Below, piece by piece: positions 54,567 through 62,842 of a DNA stretch of 64,000 bases. Below the pieces are notes generated by a model. It worked only from the letters and a program-made list of their open reading frames with translations. It searched no databases and was not told where the DNA came from. The stretch's first letter is position 1, and each line of letters starts with the position of its first letter. The position numbers and the translations under genes were made by a program. Source of the DNA: Variovorax sp. PBL-E5 (GTDB lineage: Bacteria; Pseudomonadota; Gammaproteobacteria; Burkholderiales; Burkholderiaceae_C); the NCBI RefSeq assembly GCF_901827185.1, contig NZ_LR594671.1:2728001-2792000 (forward strand), in the 5' to 3' direction.

Positions 54567-55733
54567 TCATCCAAAACTCCTGGGCATGCCGAGGATGTGT
54601 TCGCCAACGTAGGCAAGGATCAGGTTGGTCGAGATCGGCGCCACCTGGTAGAGCCGCGTCTCGCGGAACTTGCGCTCGATGTCGTATTCGTGCGCGAAGC
54701 CGAAGCCGCCGTGGAATTGCAGGCAGGCGTTGGCGGCCTCCCACGAAGCCTTGGCCGCCAGGTACTTCGCCATGTTGGCCTCGGCGCCGCAGGGCTGGTG
54801 CGCATCGAAGAGTTCGCAGGCCTTCCAGCGCATCAGGTTGGCCGCCTCGACCTCGATGTAGGCCTCGGCGATCGGAAACTGCACCCCCTGGTTCTGGCCG
54901 ATCGGCCGGCCGAAGACGATGCGCTCGTTGACATACTTGGTCACGCGGTCGATGAACCAGTAGCCGTCGCCGATGCATTCCGCCGCGATCAGCGTGCGCT
55001 CGGCATTGAGGCCGTCGAGGATGTACTTGAAGCCCTGCCCTTCCTCGCCGATCAGGTTCTCGGCCGGGATCTCGAGGTTCTCGAAGAACAGCTCGTTGGT
55101 CTCGTGGTTGACCATGTTGGCGATCGGGCGCACCGTCAGGCCGTTGCCGATCGCCTGGTGCAGGTCGACCAGGAAGATCGACATGCCCTCGGACTTCTTC
55201 TTCACCTCGGCCAGCGGCGTGGTGCGCGCCAGCAGGATCATCAGGTCGGAATGCTGGATGCGCGAGATCCAGACCTTCTGGCCGTTGACCACGTAGCGGT
55301 CGCCCTTCTTCACGGCGGTGGTCTTGATCTTCGTGGTGTCGGTGCCGGTGCTCGGCTCGGTCACGCCCATCGATTGCAGGCGCAGCGCGCCGCTCGCGAT
55401 CTTCGGCAGGTACTGCTGCTTCTGCGCTTCCGAGCCGTGGCGCAGCAGCGTGCCCATGTTGTACATCTGCCCGTGGCAGGCGCCGGAGTTGCCGCCGCTG
55501 CGGTTGATCTCTTCCATGATCACCGAGGCCTCGGTCAGGCCCAGGCCCGAGCCGCCGTAGGCCTGCGGGATCAGCGCCGCCAGCCAGCCCGCCCGGGTGA
55601 GCGCATCGACGAAGGCTTCGGGATAGGCCCGCTCGGCATCGACCTTGCGGTGGTATTCGTCGGGGAATTGGGCGCACAGGGCGCGCACCGCATCGCGGAT
55701 TTCGGCGTGGCGGTCGGGAGCGTGGGAGGGCAT
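54567..55733 (-). CDS. Acyl-CoA dehydrogenase
   Basis: The 388-residue FAD enzyme has the family signatures GVTEPSTGTDTTKIKTTA (about 122-139) and the C-terminal QFHGGFGFAHEYDIERKFRETRL (in part). It oxidises an acyl-CoA to the 2,3-enoyl-CoA and passes electrons to ETF. It lies in the operon between the CoA-transferase and the MaoC-type hydratase, so transferase, dehydrogenase, hydratase would act in that order. The start at MPSHAPDRH is the ATG that gives the usual N-terminal helix. Confidence 0.93.
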   Translation of the reverse strand: MPSHAPDRHAEIRDAVRALCAQFPDEYHRKVDAERAYPEAFVDALTRAGWLAALIPQAYGGSGLGLTEASVIMEEINRSGGNSGACHGQMYNMGTLLRHGSEAQKQQYLPKIASGALRLQSMGVTEPSTGTDTTKIKTTAVKKGDRYVVNGQKVWISRIQHSDLMILLARTTPLAEVKKKSEGMSIFLVDLHQAIGNGLTVRPIANMVNHETNELFFENLEIPAENLIGEEGQGFKYILDGLNAERTLIAAECIGDGYWFIDRVTKYVNERIVFGRPIGQNQGVQFPIAEAYIEVEAANLMRWKACELFDAHQPCGAEANMAKYLAAKASWEAANACLQFHGGFGFAHEYDIERKFRETRLYQVAPISTNLILAYVGEHILGMPRSFG

Positions 55734-55752
55734 GCGTGTCTTCGTTGTCGGG

Positions 55753-56625
55753 TCAGAGGAGTTCGGCCTCGGCCTGCATGGCGAGGTAACCCTGGTGGTC
55801 GCGCGCCCACAGTGCCAGACGGCCTTCGCCGTCGGAGCGTCCGCAGACGGTGAAGGGATGGATGTCGAACAGCGGCCGCACCGCCTTGAACTTGAAGCGG
55901 TGCACGCGCGCATCCGGCCGCTCGCGGTCGACCAGGTCGAGCAGCAGCGTGGCGATCAGCGGGCCATGGACGACCAGGCCCGGATAGCCCTCGACGCGCA
56001 TCACGTAGTCGCGGTCGTAGTGGATGCGGTGGCCATTGAAGGTCAGCGCGGAATAGCGGAACAGCATCACCGGGTCGGGCCGGATCTCGCGCGAGAAGGC
56101 CTCGTCGGCGGGCGCCGCAAGGGGCGCGGGTTCGGGCGCGCCGGGCACCGGCATGCCGCGGTAGACGATGTCCTGCTCTTCCGTCACCGCCGTGCCTTCG
56201 GCGCTGGCGATGCGATGCAGCAGCTTGACGAAGACCAGCTCGCCCGAGCGCCCCTGGCGGCCCTCGATCGAGACGATGCGCGACGCGCGCGTGATCTCGT
56301 CGTCGACCCGCAGCGGATGGTCGAACTGCAGGCTGCCGCCCGCCCACATGCGGCGCGGCAACGGCACCGGCGGCAGGAAGCCGCCGCGCTTCTCGTGTCC
56401 GTCCTGGCCGATCTCGCTCTGCCGCGCCCGGGGCGTGAAGTGGAGCCAGTGGCGCAGCGGCGGCAACGCGCTGCCCGGCAGCAGTCCCGGGTCTTCGCGG
56501 TCGAGTGTCGCTGCCAGCGCCGCAGCCGGTGCGGCGCTGGCCATGTCGGTACGCTGTTCGGTGCGGCCTACCCAGTCCTTCCAGGCGTCGGTCAATGGCG
56601 CCGATTCGGCGCGGGAGGATGGCAT
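55753..56625 (-). CDS. MaoC/HTD2-type (FAS1-like) acyl-CoA hydratase, mesaconyl-C4-CoA hydratase-like
   Basis: The 290-residue double-hotdog protein has an N-terminal FAS1-like dehydratase half (about 15-150; WLHFTPRARQSEIGQDGHEKRGGFLPPVPLPRRMWAGG in part) and a C-terminal half with the catalytic-type segment FRYSALTFNGHRIHYDRDY (key parts) and VHGPLIATLLLDL. This pattern is that of itaconyl-/mesaconyl-C4-CoA hydratases. It is the first gene of the minus-strand arm and lies 133 bases from the divergent Rieske operon. Confidence 0.88.
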   Translation of the reverse strand: MPSSRAESAPLTDAWKDWVGRTEQRTDMASAAPAAALAATLDREDPGLLPGSALPPLRHWLHFTPRARQSEIGQDGHEKRGGFLPPVPLPRRMWAGGSLQFDHPLRVDDEITRASRIVSIEGRQGRSGELVFVKLLHRIASAEGTAVTEEQDIVYRGMPVPGAPEPAPLAAPADEAFSREIRPDPVMLFRYSALTFNGHRIHYDRDYVMRVEGYPGLVVHGPLIATLLLDLVDRERPDARVHRFKFKAVRPLFDIHPFTVCGRSDGEGRLALWARDHQGYLAMQAEAELL

Positions 56626-56654
56626 GGCGTGATGTGGTGTAGTGTGGCGTGATG
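56625..56654. repeat. Direct repeat TGGCGTGATG in the divergent catabolic promoter region
   Basis: Two copies of TGGCGTGATG start exactly 20 bases apart, next to the start codon of the hydratase gene and ahead of the Rieske operon. They could be two operator half-sites for a shared regulator; no regulator gene lies in the island except the broken AraC gene. Confidence 0.35.
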
Positions 56655-56758
56655 CCGATATGAAAAGTATGCAGCCGCATGCGCCGATTGGCCATTCGCG
56701 ATCGATGAAGGTCGCCTTAGCCGCCCGTTAAGCGACGCGCTTCGCGGGTTTTGGCAAG

Positions 56759-58111
56759 ATGCACGCTGCAGTCACAGCCAAAGCTCACTTTGACCTGAAA
56801 GCCGACGCCATGGACATCGACCCGAGCCGACTCGTGCAGCCCGACCGCGTGCACAAGCGCGTCTACACCGACCCCGCGATCTACGAGCTGGAGATGGACC
56901 GCATCTTCGGCCGGGCCTGGCTCTATGTGGGCCACGAGAGCCAGGTGCCGAGGCCCGGTGACTACTTCACCACGCGCCTGGGCCGCGAGCCGATGGTGAT
57001 GCTGCGCCACACCGACGGCTCGGTGCAGGTGCTCTACAACCGCTGCGCGCACAAGGGCGCGCGGATCGTGCCCGAAGGCAGCGGCAGCGTCGGCAAGTTC
57101 ATGCGCTGCCTCTACCACGGCTGGGCCTACCACTGCGACGGCACCCTGCTGTCGGTGCCGCTGCGCAGCGGCTACGAGGACACCGCGCTCGACCTCCAGG
57201 ACCCGCGGTTCTCGGTGCGCAAGGCCGCGCGCGTGGCGAGCTATCGCGGCTTCGTGTTCGCCAGTCTCGCGGCCGACGGCCCGGACCTGGAGACCTTCCT
57301 CGGCGGCGTCGCCACCTCGCTGGACAACTTCTGCGACCGCGCGCCCGACGGCGAGGTCGAAGTGGCCGGCGGCGTGCAGCGCGTGATCCAGCGCAACAAC
57401 TGGAAGATCTTCTTCGAGAACCTGCACGACACCCTGCATGCCGTCGCCACGCACGAATCGTCTTGGCGCGCGGCCAAGGAAGAGTACGAATCCATGCCGC
57501 CCGGCACGCCCAAGCCCTTCGAGATCGTGATCGTCGACGGCAACGGCGAGCCGCTGGAGTTCTGGGAGAAGCTCGAACTCAAGGGCTACGACCGCGGCCA
57601 TGGCTACATGGAAGGCATCTTCACGCCGCCGACCGACCCGGTCAGCCTGGCTTACGTCGCGGCGCTCAAGGACAAGCAGGGCGAGGCGCGTGCCGATCAG
57701 ATCCTGCGCGTGAACCGCCACAACACCATCGTCTACCCGAGCTGCTCGCCGCACACCTCCTTCCAGCAGATCCGCGTGATCCGCCCGCTGGCGGTGGACC
57801 GCACGCTGGTCGAGATCTTCACCTTCCGGCTCAAGGGCGCGCCCGACGCGACCTTCCAGCGCGCGCTCAAGTACACCAACGTGGTCAACTCGCCCTCCTC
57901 CAACGTGATGCCGGACGACCTCGAGGCCTACAACCGCGTGCAGGAAGGCCTGGGCTCCGACGGCGGCGACTGGGTCAGCCTGCACCGCGCCGCCGGCCGC
58001 GAGCAGCCGATCGAAGGCGGCCGCGCCTCCAACGGCAACAGCGAGATGCCGATGCGCAACATGTTCCAGGCCTGGGCCGGCTATATGCGCGATGCGGGAG
58101 AAGCGTCATGA
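56759..58111 (+). CDS. Rieske non-heme iron oxygenase, large (alpha) subunit
   Basis: Aromatic-ring-hydroxylating oxygenase component of 450 residues. The Rieske [2Fe-2S] ligands are Cys96, His98, Cys117 and His120 (NRCAHKG and RCLYHGW). The mononuclear iron triad is in ENLHDTLHAVATH (His227 and His232, with Asp224 as the bridging residue), with a C-terminal acidic region DDLEAYNR for the third ligand. It belongs with the benzoate/anthranilate/salicylate-type alpha subunits; the substrate is not predictable. The beta-subunit start overlaps its stop. No ferredoxin or reductase is encoded nearby. Start: first ATG; an internal ATG (MDIDPS) 51 bases later is also possible. Confidence 0.92.
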   Translation: MHAAVTAKAHFDLKADAMDIDPSRLVQPDRVHKRVYTDPAIYELEMDRIFGRAWLYVGHESQVPRPGDYFTTRLGREPMVMLRHTDGSVQVLYNRCAHKGARIVPEGSGSVGKFMRCLYHGWAYHCDGTLLSVPLRSGYEDTALDLQDPRFSVRKAARVASYRGFVFASLAADGPDLETFLGGVATSLDNFCDRAPDGEVEVAGGVQRVIQRNNWKIFFENLHDTLHAVATHESSWRAAKEEYESMPPGTPKPFEIVIVDGNGEPLEFWEKLELKGYDRGHGYMEGIFTPPTDPVSLAYVAALKDKQGEARADQILRVNRHNTIVYPSCSPHTSFQQIRVIRPLAVDRTLVEIFTFRLKGAPDATFQRALKYTNVVNSPSSNVMPDDLEAYNRVQEGLGSDGGDWVSLHRAAGREQPIEGGRASNGNSEMPMRNMFQAWAGYMRDAGEAS

Positions 58112-58593
58112 ACTTCGCGAGCTGGCAGGAGCAGCAGCAGATCACGCAGTTCCTGCACCACGAGGCGCGCCTGCTCGACGAGCACCGCTGGGCCGAGTGG
58201 CAGGACCTGTTCACACCCGACGGGCTCTACTGGGTGCCGCTGGTCAAGGGCCAGACCGACCATGTCAACCATGCCTCGCTGTTCTGCGAGGACCGCATGC
58301 AGCGCTCGGTGCGCGCACGCCGGCTCGAACAGGCGCGCGCCTATTCGCAGCAGCCCGCCACGCGCACGGCCCACGTGATCGGCAACATCACGCTTGAATC
58401 GCAGGAGGATGCGGCGCTGGTGGTGTATTCGACCTTCCATCTGCTCGAATGGCGCAAGTTCGAGCAGCGCATGTTCGGCGGCACGGTGCTGCACACGCTG
58501 CAGCGCGAGGGCGACGACTTTCGCATCCGCATGAAGCGCGTCGACCTCATCAACTGCGATGCGCCGCACGAGGCACTGCAGGTGTTCCTGTGA
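58108..58593 (+). CDS. Rieske oxygenase small (beta) subunit
   Basis: The 161-residue protein has the SnoaL/NTF2-like fold of ring-hydroxylating beta subunits: ITQFLHHEARLLDEHRWAEWQDLFTPDGLYWVPL (in part), and ends KRVDLINCDAPHEALQVFL (in part), a typical beta-subunit terminus. It has a structural role in the alpha3beta3 hexamer. Its ATG overlaps the alpha stop (ATGA), and its own end overlaps the next GTG start. Confidence 0.93.
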   Translation: MNFASWQEQQQITQFLHHEARLLDEHRWAEWQDLFTPDGLYWVPLVKGQTDHVNHASLFCEDRMQRSVRARRLEQARAYSQQPATRTAHVIGNITLESQEDAALVVYSTFHLLEWRKFEQRMFGGTVLHTLQREGDDFRIRMKRVDLINCDAPHEALQVFL

Positions 58594-59183
58594 AAGCCGC
58601 GCTGCTGGCCATGCATTACCAGAACGACGTGCTGCATCCCGAGGGCAAGGTGCGGGTCGGCGTCGCGGCCGACGATCCGAAGCGCAGCGAGCTCATCGAC
58701 GCGGCGCTGCGGCTGATGCAGGGTGCGCGCGAGCACGGCGTGCCCGTGATCTCGGTGCGCATCGCCTTCGCGCCGGACTATTCGGATTGCCTCGCCAACT
58801 GCGAGCTGTTCCGCCGCACGGCGCAAGGCGGCGCGGTGCAGGAAGGCCGCTGGGGCTCGGCCTTCTTCGATGCGCTCGCGCCGTTGCCCGGCGAGGCCGT
58901 GGTCACGCACAAGCGCGACAACCCATTCTGGGCCACCGATCTCGACGAGGTGGTGCGGCGCACCGGCGCCACGCGGCTCTATGTCGCCGGCATCGCGACC
59001 AACTACGTGGTCGAGCACGGCGCGCGCCATGCGAGCGACCTCGGCTACGACGTCGCGGTGGTGGCCGACGCGTGCAGCACCGCCAAGCGGCATCTGCACG
59101 AGGCCAGCCTCGAAACCCTTTCGATGCTGGCGAGCATCGTGAACGTCGATGAGGCCCTGAAGCAGATGGCGGCGCACGCATGA
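58590..59183 (+). CDS. Isochorismatase-fold (cysteine hydrolase family) protein lacking the usual catalytic residues
   Basis: The 197-residue protein has the isochorismatase fold: LLAMHYQNDVL at the first strand, THKRDNPFWATDLDE (Lys108) and GIATNYVVEHGARHASDLGYDVAVVADACST (in part). The family triad is Asp-Lys-Cys. Here His9 stands for the Asp (usual IDMQND) and Val140 for the nucleophilic Cys (usual GVATNxCV); only Lys108 remains. It is translationally coupled (GTGA) to the beta subunit and to the SDR gene, so it is not a decaying bystander. It may have another chemistry or act as a binding protein. Confidence 0.85.
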   Translation: MKAALLAMHYQNDVLHPEGKVRVGVAADDPKRSELIDAALRLMQGAREHGVPVISVRIAFAPDYSDCLANCELFRRTAQGGAVQEGRWGSAFFDALAPLPGEAVVTHKRDNPFWATDLDEVVRRTGATRLYVAGIATNYVVEHGARHASDLGYDVAVVADACSTAKRHLHEASLETLSMLASIVNVDEALKQMAAHA

Positions 59184-59962
59184 GGCTGGACGGCAAGCTC
59201 GCCATCGTGACCGGCGCCGCCGCCATGCTCGGCAGTGCGATCGCGCGCACCCTGGTCGAGGCCGGCGCGCAGGTGATCGCCGCTGACATCGACGTCGATC
59301 GCGGCCGCGCGCTGCACGCATCGCTCGGGCCGCGCTGCCGCTTCGTCGCTTGCGACATCGCGTCCGATGCGGCGCTGGATGCGCTGATCGCCGAGGCGCT
59401 GCACGTCGGCGGCCGCATCGACTTCGTGGTCAACAACGCGGTGCTGTACGGCGACCGCGGCATGCAAGCCACGCGCGCCGAGTGGCTGCGCGCGCTCGAT
59501 GTCAACCTCGTCTCGGGTGCGATGCTGGTGCAGAAGGCGGCCGATGAATTGGCGCGGCAGGCCGGCGCGGTGGTCAACTTCGGCAGCGTCGGCGGCAAGT
59601 TCGGCACGGTCGGCCGCGCGCTCTACCCGGCCGCCAAGGCCGCGATCCTGCAACTGACGCGCAACCAGGCCGCAAGCCTCGCGCCGCGGCGCGTGCGCGT
59701 GAACTCGGTGTCGCCCGGCTGGACCTGGTCGGACGCGTTGTCGCGCATGGCGGGCGGCGATCGCGCGCACGCGGACGCCGTCGCCGCGCGTTTTCATCCG
59801 CTGGGGCGGGCCGGCGATGCGCAGGACGTGGCGAAGGTCGTGCTGTTCCTGTGCTCCGACGCCGCGCGTTTCGTCACCGGTGCGGACATTCCGGTCGATG
59901 GCGGGTTCTCGATGCTGGGGCCGGACCAGGGGCGCTCGGCGGGTGACTGGTTCTCGGATTAG
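59180..59962 (+). CDS. SDR family oxidoreductase
   Basis: Short-chain dehydrogenase of 260 residues. The cofactor motif is VTGAAAMLGSAIA (about 9-21), followed by CDIAS, NNAV (about 92-95), the catalytic Ser in NFGSVGG and Tyr-x-x-x-Lys in LYPAAKAA. An acidic residue after the second strand (AADIDVDR) suggests NAD+ rather than NADP+. In this operon it is placed to dehydrogenate the cis-diol or alcohol from the Rieske enzyme. ATGA overlap with the preceding gene. Confidence 0.92.
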   Translation: MRLDGKLAIVTGAAAMLGSAIARTLVEAGAQVIAADIDVDRGRALHASLGPRCRFVACDIASDAALDALIAEALHVGGRIDFVVNNAVLYGDRGMQATRAEWLRALDVNLVSGAMLVQKAADELARQAGAVVNFGSVGGKFGTVGRALYPAAKAAILQLTRNQAASLAPRRVRVNSVSPGWTWSDALSRMAGGDRAHADAVAARFHPLGRAGDAQDVAKVVLFLCSDAARFVTGADIPVDGGFSMLGPDQGRSAGDWFSD

Positions 59963-59976
59963 GTGCGGGTCGGCAA

Positions 59977-59999
59977 GGTGGTCACGGTTTGTGACCACC
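59977..59999. terminator. Perfect hairpin between the SDR operon and ogt
   Basis: GGTGGTCAC pairs perfectly with GTGACCACC around a GGTTT loop, in the 38-base gap of two convergent genes. It probably ends transcription in both directions, though no T-run follows. Confidence 0.7.
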
Positions 60000-60000
60000 C

Positions 60001-60573
60001 CTAGAACAACGACCCGCTCTCGCTGTCCCGCCGCGCTCCCTCGATCGCCAGCATCCTGATCTTCGACGCCGCGCCGCCATGGGCCGAGAAGCCGCCGAAC
60101 TTGCTGCCGGCCGCCAGCACGCGATGGCAGGGCACGACCGGCGCGAAAGGATTGAGCCCGAGTGCCTGGCCGACCGCGCGCGACAGGCCCTTGTCGCCGA
60201 GTTCGAGCGCGATCTCGCCATAGGTGCGGACCTGCCCGGGCGGGATGCGGCGCGCGATCGCGTAGACCTGCCGGTGGAATTCGCTGACGTGCTCGACGTC
60301 GAGCACGATCTCCATCAGGTCGCGCGGCTCGCCGTCGAGCAGCGCGCGGATCGCGGCCATCGCCTGCTGCACCTCGGCCGGCGGCGGCAGTTCGGGCAGC
60401 AAGGGAAAGCGCCCCTTCATGCGGCGCCGCGTGGCGGCTTCGTCGGCCTCGGGCAGCTGCACGCCGACCAGCCCGCGCGCGCCCCATGCGATGCCGCACG
60501 GCCCGATGGCCGTGTCGAACAGCGCGAAGCCGATGCCGTTCACGGCACCCGGTTCGTTGATCAGGCGGGACAT
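60001..60573 (-). CDS. ogt: Methylated-DNA-[protein]-cysteine S-methyltransferase
   Basis: Repairs O6-alkylguanine by taking the alkyl group onto Cys149 in the VPCHRV motif (146-151). The 190-residue protein has the helix-turn-helix DNA-binding segment (RTYGEIALELGDKGLSRAVGQALGLNP in part). The N-terminal domain is of the short Ogt type. Length is normal. Its start overlaps the end of the PqiC gene by 13 bases, so it may be translated from the pqi transcript. Confidence 0.93.
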   Translation of the reverse strand: MSRLINEPGAVNGIGFALFDTAIGPCGIAWGARGLVGVQLPEADEAATRRRMKGRFPLLPELPPPAEVQQAMAAIRALLDGEPRDLMEIVLDVEHVSEFHRQVYAIARRIPPGQVRTYGEIALELGDKGLSRAVGQALGLNPFAPVVPCHRVLAAGSKFGGFSAHGGAASKIRMLAIEGARRDSESGSLF

Positions 60574-61184
60574 GCCGCCGCCGGCTGCGAAGACATCGCC
60601 GACACGCTGCGCGCAATGGCATCGGCCAGCTTCGCCGTCACGCGCTGCGCGCCCGCCGCCAGCGCATCGAGGCCGCGATCGACCGGCTCCGACAGCGACA
60701 GCTGGCAGGCGCTCGACGGACCCTCGTCCGCACGGCGTACGGTCCAGCTGAAGCCGGCATCGACGCGGCTGTTCTCGACCGCGTCGAACTGGCGCAGCTG
60801 CACCGCGATGCGGACCACCGGCCGGCCGCGCGCCAGCCCGGACCTGGTGGCATCGACCGCGCCGAGCCGCCCGGCGATGCCGCTGGCCAGCGCGTCGCGC
60901 AGCTCGTTCTCGAACGAGGACGACCAGCGATGTTCCTCGAGGATGTCGACCTGCGGGCTGTCCGCCGCGCCCTTCTGCCGCACCACCATCTGCGGGCGCG
61001 CGAAGCGCTCCGGCATCGCCACGGGCGCAAGTTCGATGAAGAGCGGCGCGGCACCGGCCGCGGCGGGTGCGGACCGCAGTGTGTCGTCGGCCAGGCTGTA
61101 GTACTGCGGCGGCGGGCTGGCGCAGCCCGCCGCCAGGACCAGCACGGCGATCAGCGCCGCGGCGCGAGAGAGCATGGCTTTCAT
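60561..61184 (-). CDS. pqiC: PqiC-type lipoprotein (ABC-type transport auxiliary)
   Basis: Outer-membrane lipoprotein of the PqiABC lipid-transport system. The 207-residue protein has a lipobox (L-A-A-G-C, Cys21), QYYSLAD just after it (the usual YY-L motif), and DILEEHRWSSSFENELRDAL (in part), a PqiC feature. PqiC anchors the PqiB tube at the outer membrane. Start overlaps the pqiB stop by four bases. Confidence 0.9.
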   Translation of the reverse strand: MKAMLSRAAALIAVLVLAAGCASPPPQYYSLADDTLRSAPAAAGAAPLFIELAPVAMPERFARPQMVVRQKGAADSPQVDILEEHRWSSSFENELRDALASGIAGRLGAVDATRSGLARGRPVVRIAVQLRQFDAVENSRVDAGFSWTVRRADEGPSSACQLSLSEPVDRGLDALAAGAQRVTAKLADAIARSVSAMSSQPAAACPA

Positions 61185-62842
61185 TTCTGCTTGTCCTCCG
61201 GCTTGCCGCGCAGCAGCGATTCGGGATGCCGTTCCAGGTAGTCGGTGAGCACGCGCAGCGAGCCGGCCGCGCGCGTGAGTTCCTGCAGCGTCTGGCGCAG
61301 GTCCTGCTGCAGCGGCGCGTCCTCGGCGACCGCCCTGCCCGCCGAGTCCAGCGTCTTCTGGGCCGAGTCGAGCGTCTTGCGCACGTCCTTCATCGCGGCG
61401 GTCATCTCAGGCGCGACGTCGTTGTTGAGGCTCTTCGTCAACTGCTCGGCGCTGACCAGCGTGGTGTTGAGCGTGCCCAGCGCACGGCGTAAGTCGGCGC
61501 TGATCTGCTCGAAGGGCACCTTGTTGATCTTGGCCGCGATCTCGGCCACTTGCGACTGGATCTCGTCCAGTCCGTTGTTGGGCTCGGTCGGCAGTTCGAT
61601 CGGGTTCTGCGCGATGTCCACCTTGGCCGGCTTGGCCTTCGGAAAGAAGTCCAGCGCGACGTAGACCTGCCCGGTCAGCAGGTTGCCGGTGCGCAGCTGC
61701 GCGCGCAGGCCCTTGCCGACCAGGAACTGCAAGCGTTCCGCCGCCGTGAATTTCAGGTCGGCCGGCATGTTGTGCGCCTGGCGCCGCAAGCGGTCCGGGT
61801 AGACCTGCACCAGCACCGGCATCTTGAACTCGCGCTCGTTGCGATCGAACTCGACGCCGATCGACTTGACCTCGCCCAGCACCACGCCGCGGAAGTCGAC
61901 CGCCGCGCCCGGCGACAGACCGCGCAGCGACTGGTTGAAATACAGCAGCAGGTTCTGCGCGGGCCCGTCGGGCTCCTTCATCGCGGTGGTCTCGTCATCG
62001 GCCAGCGCGAAGGCGGTGTTCTCGGGCGCGACCGGCCCCATCTCGTCGTCGGGCGACTGGAAGGCGATGCCGCCCAGCAGGATGCTCACGAGCGACTGGG
62101 TGCGCAGCCTGAGGCCGCCCGCGTTCAGCTCGACGTCCACGCCGCTCGCATGCCAGAAGCGCGTGTTGGCGCCGATGAACTTGTCGTAGGGCGCGTTGAT
62201 GAACACGCGCAGCGTCACGCCGCGGCCGTCGCCGTCGAGCTCGTAGGCCGCGAGCTGGCCGACCTTGACGCGCCGGAAATACACCGGCGAGCCGATGTCG
62301 AGCGAGCCGACGTCGCGCGCATGCAGAAGGAACTGCCGGCCCGACGCATCGCGCGTCACGATCGGTGGCACCTCGAGTCCCTGGAACTCGTCGGCGGTCT
62401 CGTCGGAGCTGCCGGCGTCGGCACCGATGTAGGCGCCCGACAGCAGCGTGTTGAGGCCGGAGATGCCCGAGGTGTCGAGCCGAGGCCGCACCACCCAGTA
62501 GCGCGTGTCCTGCGCCGTGAAGCTCTTCGCCTCCTTCTTGAGCTGCACCTGCACGTGCACCTCGGAACGATCGTCGGCCAGCCGGATCGACTGCACCGTG
62601 CCGATCTGCACGTCCTTGTATTTGACCGCCGTCTTGCCGGCTTCGAGGCCTTCGGCGGTCTTGAAACTCAGCTGAATCTCGGGCCCGCGGTCGATCAGGA
62701 TGCGCGCGATCAGCGACACGCCGACGATGGCTGCCACGATGGGAATCAGCCAGATCAACGAGGGCACCCAGTCGCGCCGCCGCGCGATGACCGGCCCGAG
62801 CAGCGGCGGCTCGGCCTGTGTCGTCTTGTCTTCGTCGCTCAT
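61181..62842 (-). CDS. pqiB: PqiB, tube-forming MCE (MlaD) intermembrane transport protein
   Basis: Spans the periplasm and carries phospholipid between membranes. The 553-residue protein has one N-terminal membrane helix (about 26-46), three MCE domains (about 52-140, 168-275 and 295-410; GLEAGKTAVKYKDVQIG, DIGSPVYFRRVKVG and GLSPGAAVDFRGVVLG mark their starts) and a long C-terminal coiled-coil (about 430-540). This is the PqiB architecture. ATGA overlap with the neighbouring pqiA-type gene. Confidence 0.93.
   Translation of the reverse strand: MSDEDKTTQAEPPLLGPVIARRRDWVPSLIWLIPIVAAIVGVSLIARILIDRGPEIQLSFKTAEGLEAGKTAVKYKDVQIGTVQSIRLADDRSEVHVQVQLKKEAKSFTAQDTRYWVVRPRLDTSGISGLNTLLSGAYIGADAGSSDETADEFQGLEVPPIVTRDASGRQFLLHARDVGSLDIGSPVYFRRVKVGQLAAYELDGDGRGVTLRVFINAPYDKFIGANTRFWHASGVDVELNAGGLRLRTQSLVSILLGGIAFQSPDDEMGPVAPENTAFALADDETTAMKEPDGPAQNLLLYFNQSLRGLSPGAAVDFRGVVLGEVKSIGVEFDRNEREFKMPVLVQVYPDRLRRQAHNMPADLKFTAAERLQFLVGKGLRAQLRTGNLLTGQVYVALDFFPKAKPAKVDIAQNPIELPTEPNNGLDEIQSQVAEIAAKINKVPFEQISADLRRALGTLNTTLVSAEQLTKSLNNDVAPEMTAAMKDVRKTLDSAQKTLDSAGRAVAEDAPLQQDLRQTLQELTRAAGSLRVLTDYLERHPESLLRGKPEDKQK

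Noticed and set aside
56625..56654. CRISPR-like or tandem-repeat array
   Set aside because: Only two 10-base copies exist with a 20-base period; better read as possible operator half-sites.
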